Origin: Rhyacophila brunnea | Lineage: Eukaryota; Arthropoda; Insecta; Trichoptera; Rhyacophilidae | Assembly: GCA_022495005.1 (NCBI GenBank) | Contig: JAGYXB010001997.1 | Coordinates: forward strand, 1,116,001 to 1,180,000 | Length of the DNA: 64,000 nucleotides | Direction: 5' to 3' | Part shown: positions 22,342 through 33,865 of the stretch, in pieces | How positions within the stretch are numbered: position 1 is the first letter of the stretch | Layout: the number at the start of each line of letters is the position of its first letter | Program-made: the position numbers and the translations under genes | The notes under the pieces: generated by a model | The model's database searches: none | What the model was told of the DNA's origin: nothing | The model's input: only the letters and a program-made list of their open reading frames with translations

Positions 22342-23992
22342 TGGTCTGCAGGTTGGGTTCTATTCAAAATATTATTTATCGATATAATATTGCAAGTAAT
22401 TTTAACGTACGCACACGTAGAAACTGTTAAAATTACTTAAATTACTGAATTCCGCTCGATAGTTAAATTATTAAGTTTTTTCTCCTTCCTGAACAATTTG
22501 CCCAAATGGAGTTAGCCGGTTTACAGATTAAGCAGTCGATTTACCAAATTACAATACTTGGTATGTAATATAATTAATAATTATAATATTATTATATAAT
22601 GATTATGTTGATAAATGAACCAAAATAAAACACAAAAATCGTATTGCATCAACTGTTATTATTCATATCGCATTTGTACCAATATTGGTCAAATCCATCT
22701 TCAGTTTATTTTGTTCCAGTGACTTCATCAATTAATAAAGTTTTCAATCAAATTTATTATTCAAATCATAACAGATACAAAGTCAGCAAACGCATTCATT
22801 TCAATTAAATTATTCAACCCTTTAACGATGACGCCTCGTCGCCGATTAAAATCGGACCCATAAATATTCATTTGATATGATATTTTGGGAAAATAAAATT
22901 TGGCGTCTGAAAAAAAATCGTTAATGAAGTTTAAGGGTGGGCGGCGTGCACCCTGAGAGCTTCAACCATCGCGGGGAGACAAACGATCGCGTTTTAAGGA
23001 GGGATGATAAATTACAAGGGCTGTATTGGTAATTGAGTGATATATACACAGACAATACAATCAATTTATTCTTTTTTTGTAATTTGGCGATGGTAACAAA
23101 ATTCTGTCTAAAATAAAGTGCATAAAATGTTTTGTGTTATAATTGCAGGTAGTGTGCTATCCTGAAGTAATGATATATTTCAAAGAATAATACTGGACTG
23201 AACACCGACAATATATTATCAATTTGTGTAAATCTATAGATTGATGTAATTGTCTAATCATAGATTCGCTTACATTTGTGATATCAACACAAAATAATCC
23301 TGTTTTTCTTATTCCGAATTCTAACCAACACGGTAAGTATTTATTTAGTTAACACCACTATTTACGAACAATAATTAAATTATAACAAAATTAGAACTGC
23401 AATGAAAATATAATATAATGCCAAAGAATATAGACTTGTAGGTAAAATCAGGTAAAAATAATGTTATTTAAATATGGCGACTAATAACTGTTTTGCATTT
23501 CGTTTGAAATGACATTTCCGTTATGATCAGTATTCAATTATTACCTAATAAATGGTTACATATTATGTTTTAGTTTATTTAATATTGTGTACCCATAACG
23601 TACTATTGTCAACAACTTTTTTAACTAATAAATAAAGACGGTCAGGTTTGTCTGGCTGTCTATAGCTTGATTCGTAAGAATGCTTTGGTTCGCGCACAAG
23701 TCGAGCATATTCAGTGTTCGAAAATATTAATGCACGTAGTAATTAAAATAACAATACTATTTATTTTATTTATAACAGATTCATGTTTTGGGATTTATCT
23801 TGGTAACAATTGTCTGCAGACGTTAGTGATATCAGCGTGAAATTTTGTATACGTGAATCTGCAACTAATTTAATCATTAGTCATAATAAAAAGGCTTTAC
23901 TTTTTTGTGAAAATATCAAAGCATATTCTCTGTAGAACAATATTTTTTCCGAGATGATTGGTTATAATATATACTAACTATAATTAATCTAT
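22342..23992. other. AT-rich stretch with one possible small element
   Basis: At 22818-22955 the ends CCCTTTAACGATGACGCC and (right complement) CCCTTAAACTTCATTAACGAT resemble piggyBac-type termini, but no TTAA pair can be placed confidently. The remainder shows nothing. Confidence 0.35.
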
Positions 23993-24354
23993 GGCCGGCG
24001 ATTGCAATTTTTGTCATTCAACTGTCAGTTGAATGTTGAATGTTAAACAAGAAATCAAAAAGAATATTCCTACATTTAGATTTAATCTGACCTGATAGTC
24101 GTAATAAAGATAGCATCAATTGAAACAAACAAATTTTACGTGCCGATGCGAGTTGTTGTCGTCTTGGTCCTTCTAGGAAACCTGATGGGAAGCAAATTTA
24201 CTCAAATACTGATTCTCTGATGAATTAATAAAAAACAGAAAGGACCTCAACTTCATTCAATTCAACTTGCATGTTGATCAACTTTGTTGAAATAATATGA
24301 TTCCCACTTATCAATAGACATTCAACGTATAGTTGAACGATAAAAATCGCCACG
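23993..24354. mobile_element. foldback MITE with TTGAATG arms
   Basis: The left arm contains GGCGATTGCAATTTTTGTC and CAACTGTCAGTTGAATG; the right arm complement contains GGCGATTTTTATCGTTCAAC and TATACGTTGAATG. The arms of about 45 bp are inverted copies around a 270-bp centre. Target duplication not identified. A 25-codon ATG frame at 24147 is too short to call. Confidence 0.55.
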
Positions 24355-25075
24355 TGAGAATGCGGCATCATACAAAAATGTGTAGATTCTTATTGGGTTC
24401 TTGAACCGCTATGTAATAAAACAAAAATACAATTTCTTGACATGTGATTTTACACTCCACCATTACCTTTCGTCGGTTGATTAATCTAAAATTTAAATTT
24501 ATTATTTTTCAAAGATAATTTTATGCAAAACTCATACGTTTTTATTACATCATTATACATTGTAGCCACAAAATAAATTTTGCTTTTTCGCATAGCTAAT
24601 CATGAGGCTGTAAAATTGTTGCACTTTTAGTATCAACCGCACAATTTTATGGCATTATATTATTCTTACGCGAAAGTAATTATAATACCCATGCACGCCA
24701 TTTTATTTGTACTTACATCTCACATGTAATTTACAAACAGTTTCAGACACATATTCCTGCATTAAGAGCCCTGGTTAACCTATATGTTTTATTACTTTTA
24801 CTGCCATAGTGCATGGTTAGTGAGCGATAAAATTCATCTACAATGTATTCGGCAATAGTTTTTTGCAACATTATTGCGAAATTGCTTAAAAATTATATGC
24901 GGTTAGCTTTACAGCAATACCGCTGATATATGTGTGTTATTACGATTATGTGGATGTAAATCTATGAAAAGTAATGTTTAATATAATATAATGACAGGTA
25001 CGCCACCCACAGCTGTAGACGTCTGAGCGGTGACATACGGAACTACAAATTTTTCCGCTCTCTTACGTATATAAT
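24355..25075. other. no recognisable feature
   Basis: AT-rich spacer. Nothing supported. Confidence 0.5.
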
Positions 25076-25140
25076 GGTTACATGTAACTTATACGTAAAA
25101 CATTTCACCGTAGCACAGTTCGCCGTTTTATCTAATTAAC
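25076..25140 (+). repeat. truncated Mutator-type end
   Basis: Begins GGTTACATGTAACTTATACG and continues CATTTCACCGTAGCACAGTT, matching the GGTTA end of the 9-bp-TSD family, then breaks off after TTCGCCGT. A fragment with no partner end. Confidence 0.65.
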
Positions 25141-25313
25141 TAATTAACACTGTCAGATAATGGCTAGCTGTTGTATAAAAAAAATTGACTATTAATTTGT
25201 AGTAGTTATGAGAAGTTGCCGGAACAACACCAATAAGTCAATTTGTAGTGATTTGCTTAACACAATTTAGAATATGATGGTAATCAACATTATAATCATA
25301 TCACTCACAATGT

Positions 25314-25380
25314 ACCAACCCGGGGTTGGCCCTGGTTTCCGCCCTCCTTCTCCAATTCGCTACATGATGCATTCTCAGCC
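25314..25380 (-). pseudogene. possible LINE 3' end
   Basis: The plus-strand words AACCCGGGGTTGGCCCTGG and GCCCTCCTTCTCCAATTCG resemble the reverse of the 3' ends of the LINEs at 6.1 kb and 62.65 kb (…GAGGAGGCC…CCCGGG…). If real, it is a minus-strand LINE end of under 70 bp. The following Mutator-type element starts at its edge. Confidence 0.35.
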
Positions 25381-25792
25381 GGTTACGTGTAAATTGTACG
25401 TAAAACATTTCACCGTAGCACAGTTCTCCGTGAGCTTTCTATCGGAAAGAGATGACCATATACCATACGGTCTCCAATTTTATTAGATTTTATATGAACA
25501 TTAATTCAATGTTCACAGCTGATTTTGGTAAAATTCATGAATGCAAATATGAAAACCAAACATAACCAAATAATCCAGTAAATCGGCTGTTTTCAAAATT
25601 TGTTTGCTACTGGCTTCCTGTAAAGTGTAAACTGACAAGAACCGTGTTTTATTTAGACATGAATTTTATTTCACTATTATACGTCTTAAAGTGGTTGGAC
25701 GGTCTTTCATATACGGCTATATATTTCCGATACGAAATTTCCCGCGTGAAGTGTGATACGGCGAACTGCATACGTACAAGTTTCCGGACACG
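25381..25792. mobile_element. Mutator-type MITE, copy 3
   Basis: A full-length family member: left end GGTTACGTGTAAATTGTACG, right-end complement CGTGTCCGGAAACTTGTACG, with both arms reaching a shared TATCGGAAA word. The core includes TGGCTTCCTGTAAAGTG and ACCGTGTTTTATTTAGACAT. Unlike the other copies, the flanks (TTCTCAGCC and ATAAAATTA) do not match, so one flank has been replaced or the copy arose by recombination. The ORF at 25274-25486 runs across its edge and is not a gene. Confidence 0.75.
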
Positions 25793-25830
25793 ATAAAATT
25801 ATAATATTATATATATATATGACTCTGACA

Positions 25831-25850
25831 CCCCACCCCCCCCCCTCCCG
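25831..25850 (-). repeat. C-tract with G-quadruplex potential on minus strand
   Basis: CCCCACCCCCCCCCCTCCCG stands out in very AT-rich DNA, directly after an AT microsatellite (25801-25820). The minus strand offers four runs of three or more G within about 19 bases. It may be an expanded simple repeat; no function is implied. Confidence 0.6.
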
Positions 25851-25887
25851 ATTTCCGTCCTTTACAAAATACCTAATGATCGTATGA

Positions 25888-26165
25888 ACAGTAACAGGTA
25901 ACCGATTTCAAGTAGAAGAATATGGTAGGTATAAACTTAAACACGTATCAAAAATACGCTGGTCCATTTTTTGACAACCGCTCTCGGTTTATTCACAGAC
26001 GCTCATTCAATATTGGTATATTCGAAGGTTGCAACACACACTATTGTACGTCTATAACATGTGGCTCATTTTCGTAGGACACTCACACATTCAAAACTCT
26101 GCGTCAAAATGTAGTATATTGGGGTATCGGAATTCTATTTATTAATCTGCTCCGTGTTTACAATA
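25888..26165 (+). repeat. dispersed repeat DR2, copy 1
   Basis: About 280 bp shared with 38545-38830 in the same direction: common words include GACGCT(C/T)ATTCAATATTGG, ACGTCTATAA, CACACATTCAAAAC and ATGTAGT.TATTGGG. No inverted ends or open frame. Both copies lie just downstream of a Mutator-type element. Confidence 0.65.
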
Positions 26166-28185
26166 CATGCATTAGGTACTCTAAAAACGCACCCATATGT
26201 TGGTGGTAGATAGACCCAAGACTACAGATAATGATCGTCAACAAAAAAACATCATATAATTTTAAGTACAGAATTATTTTATCATTATAATTGTACATTT
26301 TATGGATGCTGCTTCACTTAGCAGGATATAAAAAGAAAGGTCTACTTGTCTAACTCATTGATTTATCTGTATGTTCAAAGTGTTAATTAAACTTTATTAT
26401 TTTGTAGTGGTTTATAATATTGTCATAGTGTTTATTAATTTTCTCCAATACCGCAAAGAGTATATTGTAATCGTTTTTATAATAATTCAAGTTTTACGGT
26501 AATAAATATATCCACGTGAGCAATTTTGTGTGATGAGTTTTCGGCTACGTTCTTTGTTATATTATTTTCATATTAACGCCAAACATCGATCGATTTATTC
26601 CACTTTCGTGAGAGTTAGGTTACGTGGAAGTTACTTTATAAACTCCTAAATTACGGTATATTTAACTTAACCAGTTTACTCTATTGTACATATTTATATA
26701 TTATTGAATATTGGTTATCAGTGGTTATCACACTGTCTTATGAGTTATGAGTATTATTTACTTGTTATATTATTTTTTTTATGTTGTGAATGTCTACAGT
26801 CTGTAATTTATAATGTTTACTGATGTAAGTACACTAGTAGAGTAATTTTAACATAAACTTAGAAAACCTCATAAATATACAAAATCTCAAAAATAATATG
26901 GTCGGCAAAATTAAATTTGAGAAATCAATTCGGATTCGTGGCCGAATACGATGGATGCATGTTCGAGTCTCACTCGGTTCCAAGATTATATCAAAAATAT
27001 TTTTTCTAATACTTATACTCATATAATATGTTTGAGGTGTTCCAAATAATTTAATATGTACCATAACAAAATGCAACATTTTTACTTCTTAATTATTCTT
27101 TGAATAAAAAAAATAGTTTAATAAAGTAATTCTCCAGTTTATCTTTATTTAAAAGAATTTATTTTTACAATATAATAACATGTCAAATCACACATATTTA
27201 TATTATAAAACTATATATAGAATACTTTATCCGACCCCCTTATGGCATATAATATGTAATGTACCATGTACCCAAGATAGAGGCTACACTACCTATTTAA
27301 CTTTCCATGTTAATTTGCTTCGTCAGATACTCAACTGACCGATACTCATCAGTTTTTTTACTGCTAAAAGTCGTCAAATGTTAGTGGGAAGGATTCCCAT
27401 TGTCTAATCGTTTTTTTAACCCCAGGACAGAAAATATAATTCGGCGTTGGAGTCTAATATTATTTAATATTTTTTTACTCTGCCAAGTGAAAGCCTGGTG
27501 CAGATAAATATATGTTTGAATTAAGTTTTTTTAAATCAACCTAATTCGCCCCATACGTCTCATGTTTGTTGAGAATAAACAAGTAGAGACAAGTTGTATA
27601 AACGGTAGATAAATTCACATGCACCCAAAACTTAACCCCCGAAAAAGCTTAATTATAGCGCTTATAAGCTCTTGCATCGTCTACTCACCTATACACACAT
27701 CGTTCCTGCATAGTGCACACGTTACATATAATATACATAGCATAGAAGGAATCTACGACAGGTTATCGATCAATTAATATAATTGTATAATTTTCTTTAT
27801 TTCAAACTGGTGATCACTTGCTTAAAATACAAATTAAAAAAGTACAAAAACATATAATGGCATTTTTCCAATTCAAATTTTTTTTATTTTGCATATAGTG
27901 AACTTTACAAATAATAAATTAAAGACGTTCACAATATGGCATTTAAAAACAAATAAATAGCATTAAAATAGTGTAAAAAAAACAAAGATATATATGCAGT
28001 ATTTGTCGTATCACTTGATGTATATCGCATCACTCACAGCCTGCCTTAGGAGTGATAGAAATAGAAGATGTGAATCTTCGACCTAGGTTTTTTACACACT
28101 AAGAAAGTAGTGCAATGAGTGCATAAAATAAAACCACAGTGGATATATTTAAAAACTAATGGTATTTTTTTGTAATGGTGACATT
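26166..28185. other. 2-kb AT-rich stretch with a 3'-UTR-like repeat
   Basis: 27870-27975 matches a block also seen at 37553-37665 and 49565-49640 (AAGACGTTCACAATATGGCA and variants, next to AATTCAAATTTT). In the 37.5-kb copy that block follows a coding relic and ends in a poly(A)-like run, so all may be retroposed 3' ends on the minus strand. A weak B-box-like word (GTTCGAGTCTC) occurs at 26963. Otherwise nothing. Confidence 0.4.
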
Positions 28186-28187
28186 TT

Positions 28188-28260
28188 CACAAGTTGAGAA
28201 TGTCCCTTTGAGGCGGACAAAACCGGTCTGGTTATAAAATAAAGTAGAATTAAGACTATA
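28188..28260 (+). repeat. conserved short motif, possible hammerhead-like core, copy 1
   Basis: AAGTTGAGAATGTCCCTTTG followed by AGGCGGACAAAACCGGTCTG. A near-identical block occurs on the minus strand at 58.87 kb (TTGAAAATGTCCCTCTGAGG then CGGATGAAACCGGTC). The order CTGA-N-G…GAAAC seen in the second copy resembles a hammerhead ribozyme core, as carried by some Penelope-like elements, but core positions are altered here. No adjacent RT or GIY-YIG frame was found. Confidence 0.45.
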
Positions 28261-28669
28261 CAATTTCGTTTTATTTAAATAAATAATACATTGAAATTCC
28301 TCAATGACTTTACAGTTAACACCGTAAAAGAAAAGAAAGAAAAATACATAGGTAAGTGTTATTGTTTAATTTATATACGTTTATTCATGTTGAAAAATAA
28401 CAATTGCATAGTATGGTAGATCACTGTCAGTCTTGATACTGAAAGTAGGACATGTCTGATGACAATGAAGAAATATTTTTGAATGTCATCTATTTATATA
28501 AGTTATTTCAATAAATTAATAATTCAATCAAAGAAAATTAACTGTATGTTTTCCTTTTATATTAGGTACCTAATTATTTTTTGACAATAATTTAAAGAAA
28601 AAACATTACATTCTGTGCATGGATCATGTTAATATAGTAAAACATCATGATCAAAGGGCATGATAAGAG

Positions 28670-29126
28670 CAGTGACGTCCTTAGCCAAAATGCCGCCCAT
28701 AGGCAGCGCCAAAAAGCCGCTCCATTTTTTACAAAGTATTTTTATCACCCTTTCATGTCTCCAGTATCTAAAACTGTGTTGTATTGATACATTACTAACA
28801 AAATATACACCAATAAAGCATAAAAAATTTAATTTAGATATAAAAAGCGAATAAATATAATTAAGTTAGACACTTACCCAAATCATCAAAGTCTGATGTC
28901 GTATTTGGTTGATATTTCTGATACATTTGGTTTGTACCATTTAACAATGCACAGATTTGTTATTTCCACACCATTTTTACAAAGCTATTATTGTAGGTAG
29001 GTACAACATGTAAACAAAATATTTTTAGCTGTTTCTATAAGTATACAAATTCTCGATTTGCCGCCCTTCGAGTAACTGCTGCCCGCAAACGACGCTCAAG
29101 CTGCCTACCCCCACGGGATGTCACTG
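28670..29126. mobile_element. hAT-type MITE
   Basis: A 457-bp element with ends CAGTGACGTCC and (right complement) CAGTGACATCC, a typical hAT CAGTG start. The flanks GATAAGAG (28662-28669) and GCTAAAAG (29127-29134) match at 6 of 8. The subterminal sequences include GCCGCCCATAGGCAGCG (left) and GGGCGGCAAATCGAG (right complement). No transposase remains; the frame at 28660-28854 is chance. Confidence 0.75.
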
Positions 29127-29134
29127 GCTAAAAG

Positions 29135-29835
29135 CTAATTAAGTATTTAGTAAGTAGGTAGCTAAACAGTAAAGCGAATGCAAAACAATTTATCAAAATA
29201 ACACAATTTTTAAATTATCGTGCGATTATAATGTTATATAAGTTATTTTCAATCAAGAAACAGATTTATTTTTCTATTGTTTTATTTAATATTTTATAAT
29301 AACTAAATGATTTCTATTTTCAAACATACACAAAAAACCACCACCATTGCACCATTAAGTAACGTCGTTAAATAATTATTTTAATAGCATTATTACCTAA
29401 TTAATTCATGTTGATAAGAAAATATGTTAATTTATAATAGATCCATAATATAATATTAACGATCAGCACCTGTGTTATTTGGTTGTTATCTCTTTGCATT
29501 ATCTCTGTGCTGAGGAAAACGGTGCAAATCGTAATTAAATTATATGGAATAAGTAGAGTATGTATTTTGTTTTATTTTATTTAATACTTCAATATAAGTT
29601 ACACTCGCCTCTTATTATTTTAACTTTCCCGGCATAATATATACCACAGCACTATATCAGTGAATACATGTCTGTTTACTGTGAGTATAAAATACTTACG
29701 TATCATAACAAAAACCTTTTTATTGCTGAAAATATTATGCAAAAACCTATTCATCGAAAATTATTTTAATGGATTGACTCAGTCAAAATTACATATTTTA
29801 AAAAAATGTCGTTATTATCAACAGCCGGAGTCGAT
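29135..29835. other. no recognisable feature
   Basis: AT-rich spacer with microsatellite-like runs. Nothing supported. Confidence 0.5.
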
Positions 29836-30214
29836 TCACTGCTGGATTAAGGCCTCCTCTAGCTCTCTCAATTCTTCTCGGTCCCTAGTTATTTGCTGCC
29901 ACGTACACCCACTAAAATTTATGAGTTCGTCTATCCAGTGGATCTTAGGGCGTCTCTGTGGGGGTGTAGTGCTTATCCACTCGCCAAGCGACATTTCCAG
30001 CCCTTTACCTTTTCATCTACTTTCGTTCGTATTCATCGACTTCTATCACATCGCGTAATCTTGTCTGCTTCCTTTTCCATTTGTTTCTTTTTTGATCTTC
30101 ACGCGTTATGCTCAACATGCACATTTCCATGCTATTTTTTTTTATTTCTCTTACATTTAGAGTCCATATTTCACATGGATACGTGAACGTTAGTAGAACA
30201 CATTGGTTAAACAT
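29836..30214 (-). pseudogene. non-LTR retrotransposon 3' coding relic, family E2
   Basis: Two adjoining minus-strand frames make up the C-terminal part of a non-LTR polyprotein. 30017-30214 begins near TFTYPCEIWTLNVRE (usual form TYGSETW) and has KWKRKQTRLRDVIEV. After a frameshift near 30016, 29836-30016 reads RRPKIHWIDELI and TWQQITRDREELRELEEALI before a TGA at 29836-29838. These correspond to the region after the RT thumb seen in many arthropod LINEs. The RT core is missing: a 5'-truncated dead copy. Plus-strand frames here are shadows. Confidence 0.75.
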
Positions 30215-30285
30215 GGTTCATTATATTATAATAAAATGTTTTAGGGCACTTGACAACAAGTCACCAGGTAACCTAAGGTGTAAAG

Positions 30286-30591
30286 CAGGGGTAGACAACC
30301 TGTCCCTACCGCCCACTAGTGGGCGGTCCAGCTTTCATGTTACCCACTATAGAATTCCCCGTGACAATTAAATTAATTGATTAAATATTAAAAAATAGTA
30401 TTTTAATTAATTAAATGTAATTTCATCAGACTTCATGCAAAGTATAACTCTGTTTTATAGATTTTATAAAGTAAAGTTACTTCCCTACTTTATAAATTAC
30501 AATTACTGTGGAATCGGTGGGCAGTTAGAAAAATTTACTACTAACAGAGATACAAAATGGGCGGTAGGTATAGAAAGGTTGACTACCCCTG
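30286..30591. mobile_element. hAT-type MITE (CAGGGGT ends)
   Basis: A 306-bp element with ends CAGGGGTAGACAACCTGTCC and (right complement) CAGGGGTAGTCAACCTTTCT. The flanks GTGTAAAG (30278-30285) and GTGTAAAT (30592-30599) match at 7 of 8. CAGGGGT ends with an 8-bp target are characteristic of hAT. A TGGGCGGT word sits in both subterminal regions. No ORF. Confidence 0.85.
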
Positions 30592-30599
30592 GTGTAAAT

Positions 30600-31528
30600 G
30601 GTTACCTTTAGTAGGCATATACAATTATATAAAATAGAAAAAAATGTTATCAAAATATGTATGTTCAAAGAATGTTACATTATCAAAGTTGTACCTATAT
30701 AAATAAATTATTTTTACAGAATATTATTTCTATTCTTTTGTCAATAAATAAGAATTAAAGACGTTTTCAACATGTGTATTTTTTAATAATGTTTTTTATA
30801 TGGAAATTACCTCGTGGAAAATATATTTTTACGCAATAATTTTCCACGAAATTTGGAAACAAGATATATTATAACATTAATATGAATCGTGAGAGTGGAA
30901 AATGAATATTTACATGTATCGTATTACTAATAAGATTTAACGCTTCGGGCTCCATCTTTTGGTCTGAGGTATTCAGTTATGACAAACAGTTATTTCGATA
31001 TTTTCACAAATTTCTTTGTTTCTTTAAATATTTGCTATCTCTATGCGGACAATGATATTACTTTTATGTTACGTCAAAAATTACCTACGTATTTAATTAT
31101 TTTTTTATGGTATTTGTTGCCAAAGCAAATATATCTTACGACATAATGAAACAGTTCCTCGCCTCTTTTTATACCAGGCCTTTTTTTTGAGATATTTTTT
31201 TTTCAACCAGGATCTTCGAGTTTTGTCGGGTCCCCTGCTCTCTCACATTTCATCTTCAGTACCCACTGTAGAATGTATGTAAACTGAAGTATGTGACTTG
31301 ACTCTACTCGAGTTACAGATGGTCAGTGACGCGACTTAAACGCCCGAGACACTGACTGACTTTGAACTCCCCCTTGCAATAAAATAAATTTTAATTACAA
31401 ACGTACCTACTTATACTATCCAATTATTATTAAAGGTGTCACATTATAACGCACCATGAGTGTAAAACCAAGGCATCTGCAAATTTTTCAATTTCGAGAT
31501 TAAATGCAAAACAACTGCAAAAGTTGAG
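30600..31528. other. AT-rich spacer, weak tRNA-like block
   Basis: 31318-31376 holds GTGACGCGACTTAAACGCCC and TTTGAACTCCC at SINE-head spacing and could be a decayed S1-type head. Otherwise nothing. Confidence 0.35.
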
Positions 31529-31536
31529 AACTTGAT

Positions 31537-32240
31537 TAGGGAATCCAATCCCGAGCCAAAATTCTGATCCCGGGATTTTGGGATTACAATTTGACAATCC
31601 CGGGATTGACATTTTTTCCATTGTTAATATAAAAAAAAATTATATTTACAAATAACATTGATAAAATCGGTCAAAAATAAATCTAGTATAACTTATACTA
31701 TTTAAGACATTATTTATTGTTAATATTGTATACGTTAAATCTTGGAAAAACATAAGTTTAATGGAGTAAATAATATTGTAATATAAATAATAACGTGAAT
31801 TTAATATGAGATTGCTGTTTCTGATAGTAAAGACTTAATGAATGGGTTAGCGAGATTTTAAATAGTAAAGCAAATCATCGTGTACATATGGCCTTTCCGC
31901 TTCATAAATCTAATTAGTCAGCCAAATATGAAACTGCCGTATAACGTATGAGATCATGGTGGAATTACTTTTGTTTAAAGTGCGAAGCATTGTTTTTTTC
32001 CAATCTTTCTCATTTTTATTAATTTATGTGAAAAAATAAAATGAATCGGCAACTTACCCATGGGTATAAATCAAACTTCATTCAACTCAGTTTATTTCTA
32101 ATGTAGTTATTTGTTATTAAAAGTATTTTTTCTGTTATATTTTCGTTTTTATTTTATATTCCATAAAAATTGATAAAAAAATCAATCCCGGGATTCATAG
32201 GTATCGAAAATAGCTCGGGATCCCGGGATTGGATTCCCTA
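31537..32240. mobile_element. hAT-type element with exact 8-bp TSD
   Basis: A 704-bp element with ends TAGGGAATCCAATCCCGAGC and (right complement) TAGGGAATCCAATCCCGGGA, flanked by an exact duplication AACTTGAT at 31529-31536 and 32241-32248. The subterminal DNA is full of ATCCCGGGATT words. The interior has no transposase I can recognise. The minus frame at 31439-31621 crosses the border and is chance. Confidence 0.9.
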
Positions 32241-32408
32241 AACTTGATAATGTAAAAGTGAAGTAACTGAAAGAACGTGCAATATAATGTAGATATAAAC
32301 CAAATATTATGGTTATTTTTTAGAAACTCTATTTCTTCTAACAAAACGAAGACTTCATAACCTAATATATCCAAAATATGTCTTTTACAAGTACAAGTAC
32401 GTATTTGT

Positions 32409-32795
32409 TAGGGATTGCAATACAGGTACTTCAATACCGGTGTCCTAGTATTTTACTATACCGAAATACCAGTTTTGAAAATCAGACAATACCAATATAT
32501 TATTCGGTATTGAAAGTGGAAACAAAATGTATGAATTAACATGAAATGCTTAAAGGGACTTTTTTGTCGGGTTACGCGATGTCTAGTTTACTTATGTGGC
32601 CCATCATCATCCATGGTGACCGACAATGACAGATACTATAAAATATTACTATTTTAAAGACATTTTTACATATAGGTGCATATTATATTTGTTGGTAGAT
32701 ACTTCTGTTTTTACAATTATTTTACGAATACCGGTATTCAATATGAAATACCGAAATACCGGTATTAGTATTTTTATCCGGTATTGCAATCCCTA
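32409..32795. mobile_element. hAT-type MITE with exact 8-bp TSD
   Basis: A 387-bp element with identical inverted ends TAGGGATTGCAATAC, flanked by an exact duplication GTATTTGT at 32401-32408 and 32796-32803. The arms contain many ATACCGGTATT-type palindromic words. It lies only 168 bp from the preceding hAT element. No ORF. Confidence 0.9.
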
Positions 32796-32803
32796 GTATT
32801 TGT

Positions 32804-33385
32804 TAGAGTTGTAACTAGAGTTTACACTAGTTGAATTTGGTGTCAGACATAAATATCACGACATAAGTATCCAGGTATAAACGTCCCATTATGTTATAGG
32901 CCATTTCAATGTTAATTACAAGGATTTTGTTATGCTTTGGGTAGTATTTTATATTCACTTTGTGTACAATTTAATTATTGTATGACTACCGATTATGCAT
33001 CACTAACGTACTATGACAGAAAAAATGTTTTCCTTAGGGGTTTTCCTTTCGTCATAATCTCATGTTCTTTTTTTACAAATAAGCACACTCACTCACACGA
33101 CACACACAATCAAAAAATTTGTTGCTCGTATCTATGTATGTGTTTATGTTTTGTTAAATCTGTTTTTAGCTGATCCCGTGAACATTAAAAAATCGTATTT
33201 AGTATAATAATTAGATAATATACTTTTGTTGATTTATTAGATACGTTTAAACATTATGAGACTTTTTTTGTGAAACTGTGGCAATATTGGACAAGTTTTG
33301 TCTTTTATTTCTTAAAGCTTTTTAAATATGATCAACTTATGTACTACTATAAAAATGCACGCTATCATATTATGGTTTCACAATC
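32804..33385. other. no recognisable feature
   Basis: AT-rich spacer. The 78-codon frame at 32937-33173 (+) has no domain, although it includes a hydrophobic run and a His-rich patch. Nothing supported. Confidence 0.45.
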
Positions 33386-33387
33386 TA

Positions 33388-33657
33388 GAAGCCATTCATA
33401 GACTGAAACCGTATGTGGTTTTAAGCCATGTGCCATATTATTACATTTTTGATTTCTGTTCATGGAAATATATTTCACTAAGTACGTAAGGGGTATGACC
33501 GTATCAGTTTGAATATCATAATATGGTTCCCAACTATATACATATTGAGTATACTCTAATTTACTTGTTGAAAATGTATTTCCATGAACAGAAATCATAC
33601 GTTTAGTATAGTATATGGTTTAAGACCACATGCGGTTTCAATCTATAAATAGCCTCC
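33388..33657. mobile_element. TA-flanked foldback MITE
   Basis: Arms of about 100 bp are inverted copies: the left runs GAAGCCATTCATAGACTGAA and later ATTTCTGTTCATGGAAATA; the right complement GGAGGCTATTTATAGATTGA and the same ATTTCTGTTCATGGAAATA. TA lies at both borders (33386-33387 and 33658-33659). The minus frame at 33365-33598 lies on the palindrome and is not a gene. Confidence 0.7.
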
Positions 33658-33865
33658 TAGATACTTCGTTTTCTAACTTTTAATAAAATTAATCACTGTT
33701 TCTTATCATTATTTTAATGTTTTCATTCTCGAATGCAAGCATAAAGTTTATAAATTATATTTTTTTCTGTAATTTAATTCTTATACTCCATTGTTTACTG
33801 CAATCAAACACGTTTAAATATGTTAAACATGAACTTTAAAAAAATAAAAAATAAATAGATAAAAA

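Noticed and set aside
24147..24224. ATG frame starting MRVVVVLVLLGNLMG, resembling a signal peptide
   Set aside because: Only 25 codons, inside a foldback MITE, with no downstream exon.
26920..27000. tRNA-like block with GTTCGAGTCTC B box
   Set aside because: The A-box to B-box spacing is too short for a tRNA or SINE head and no related copy exists in the window.
32937..33173. 78-codon ORF with hydrophobic and His-rich parts
   Set aside because: Composition follows the AT-rich DNA and a CA microsatellite; no motif, no conservation evidence.
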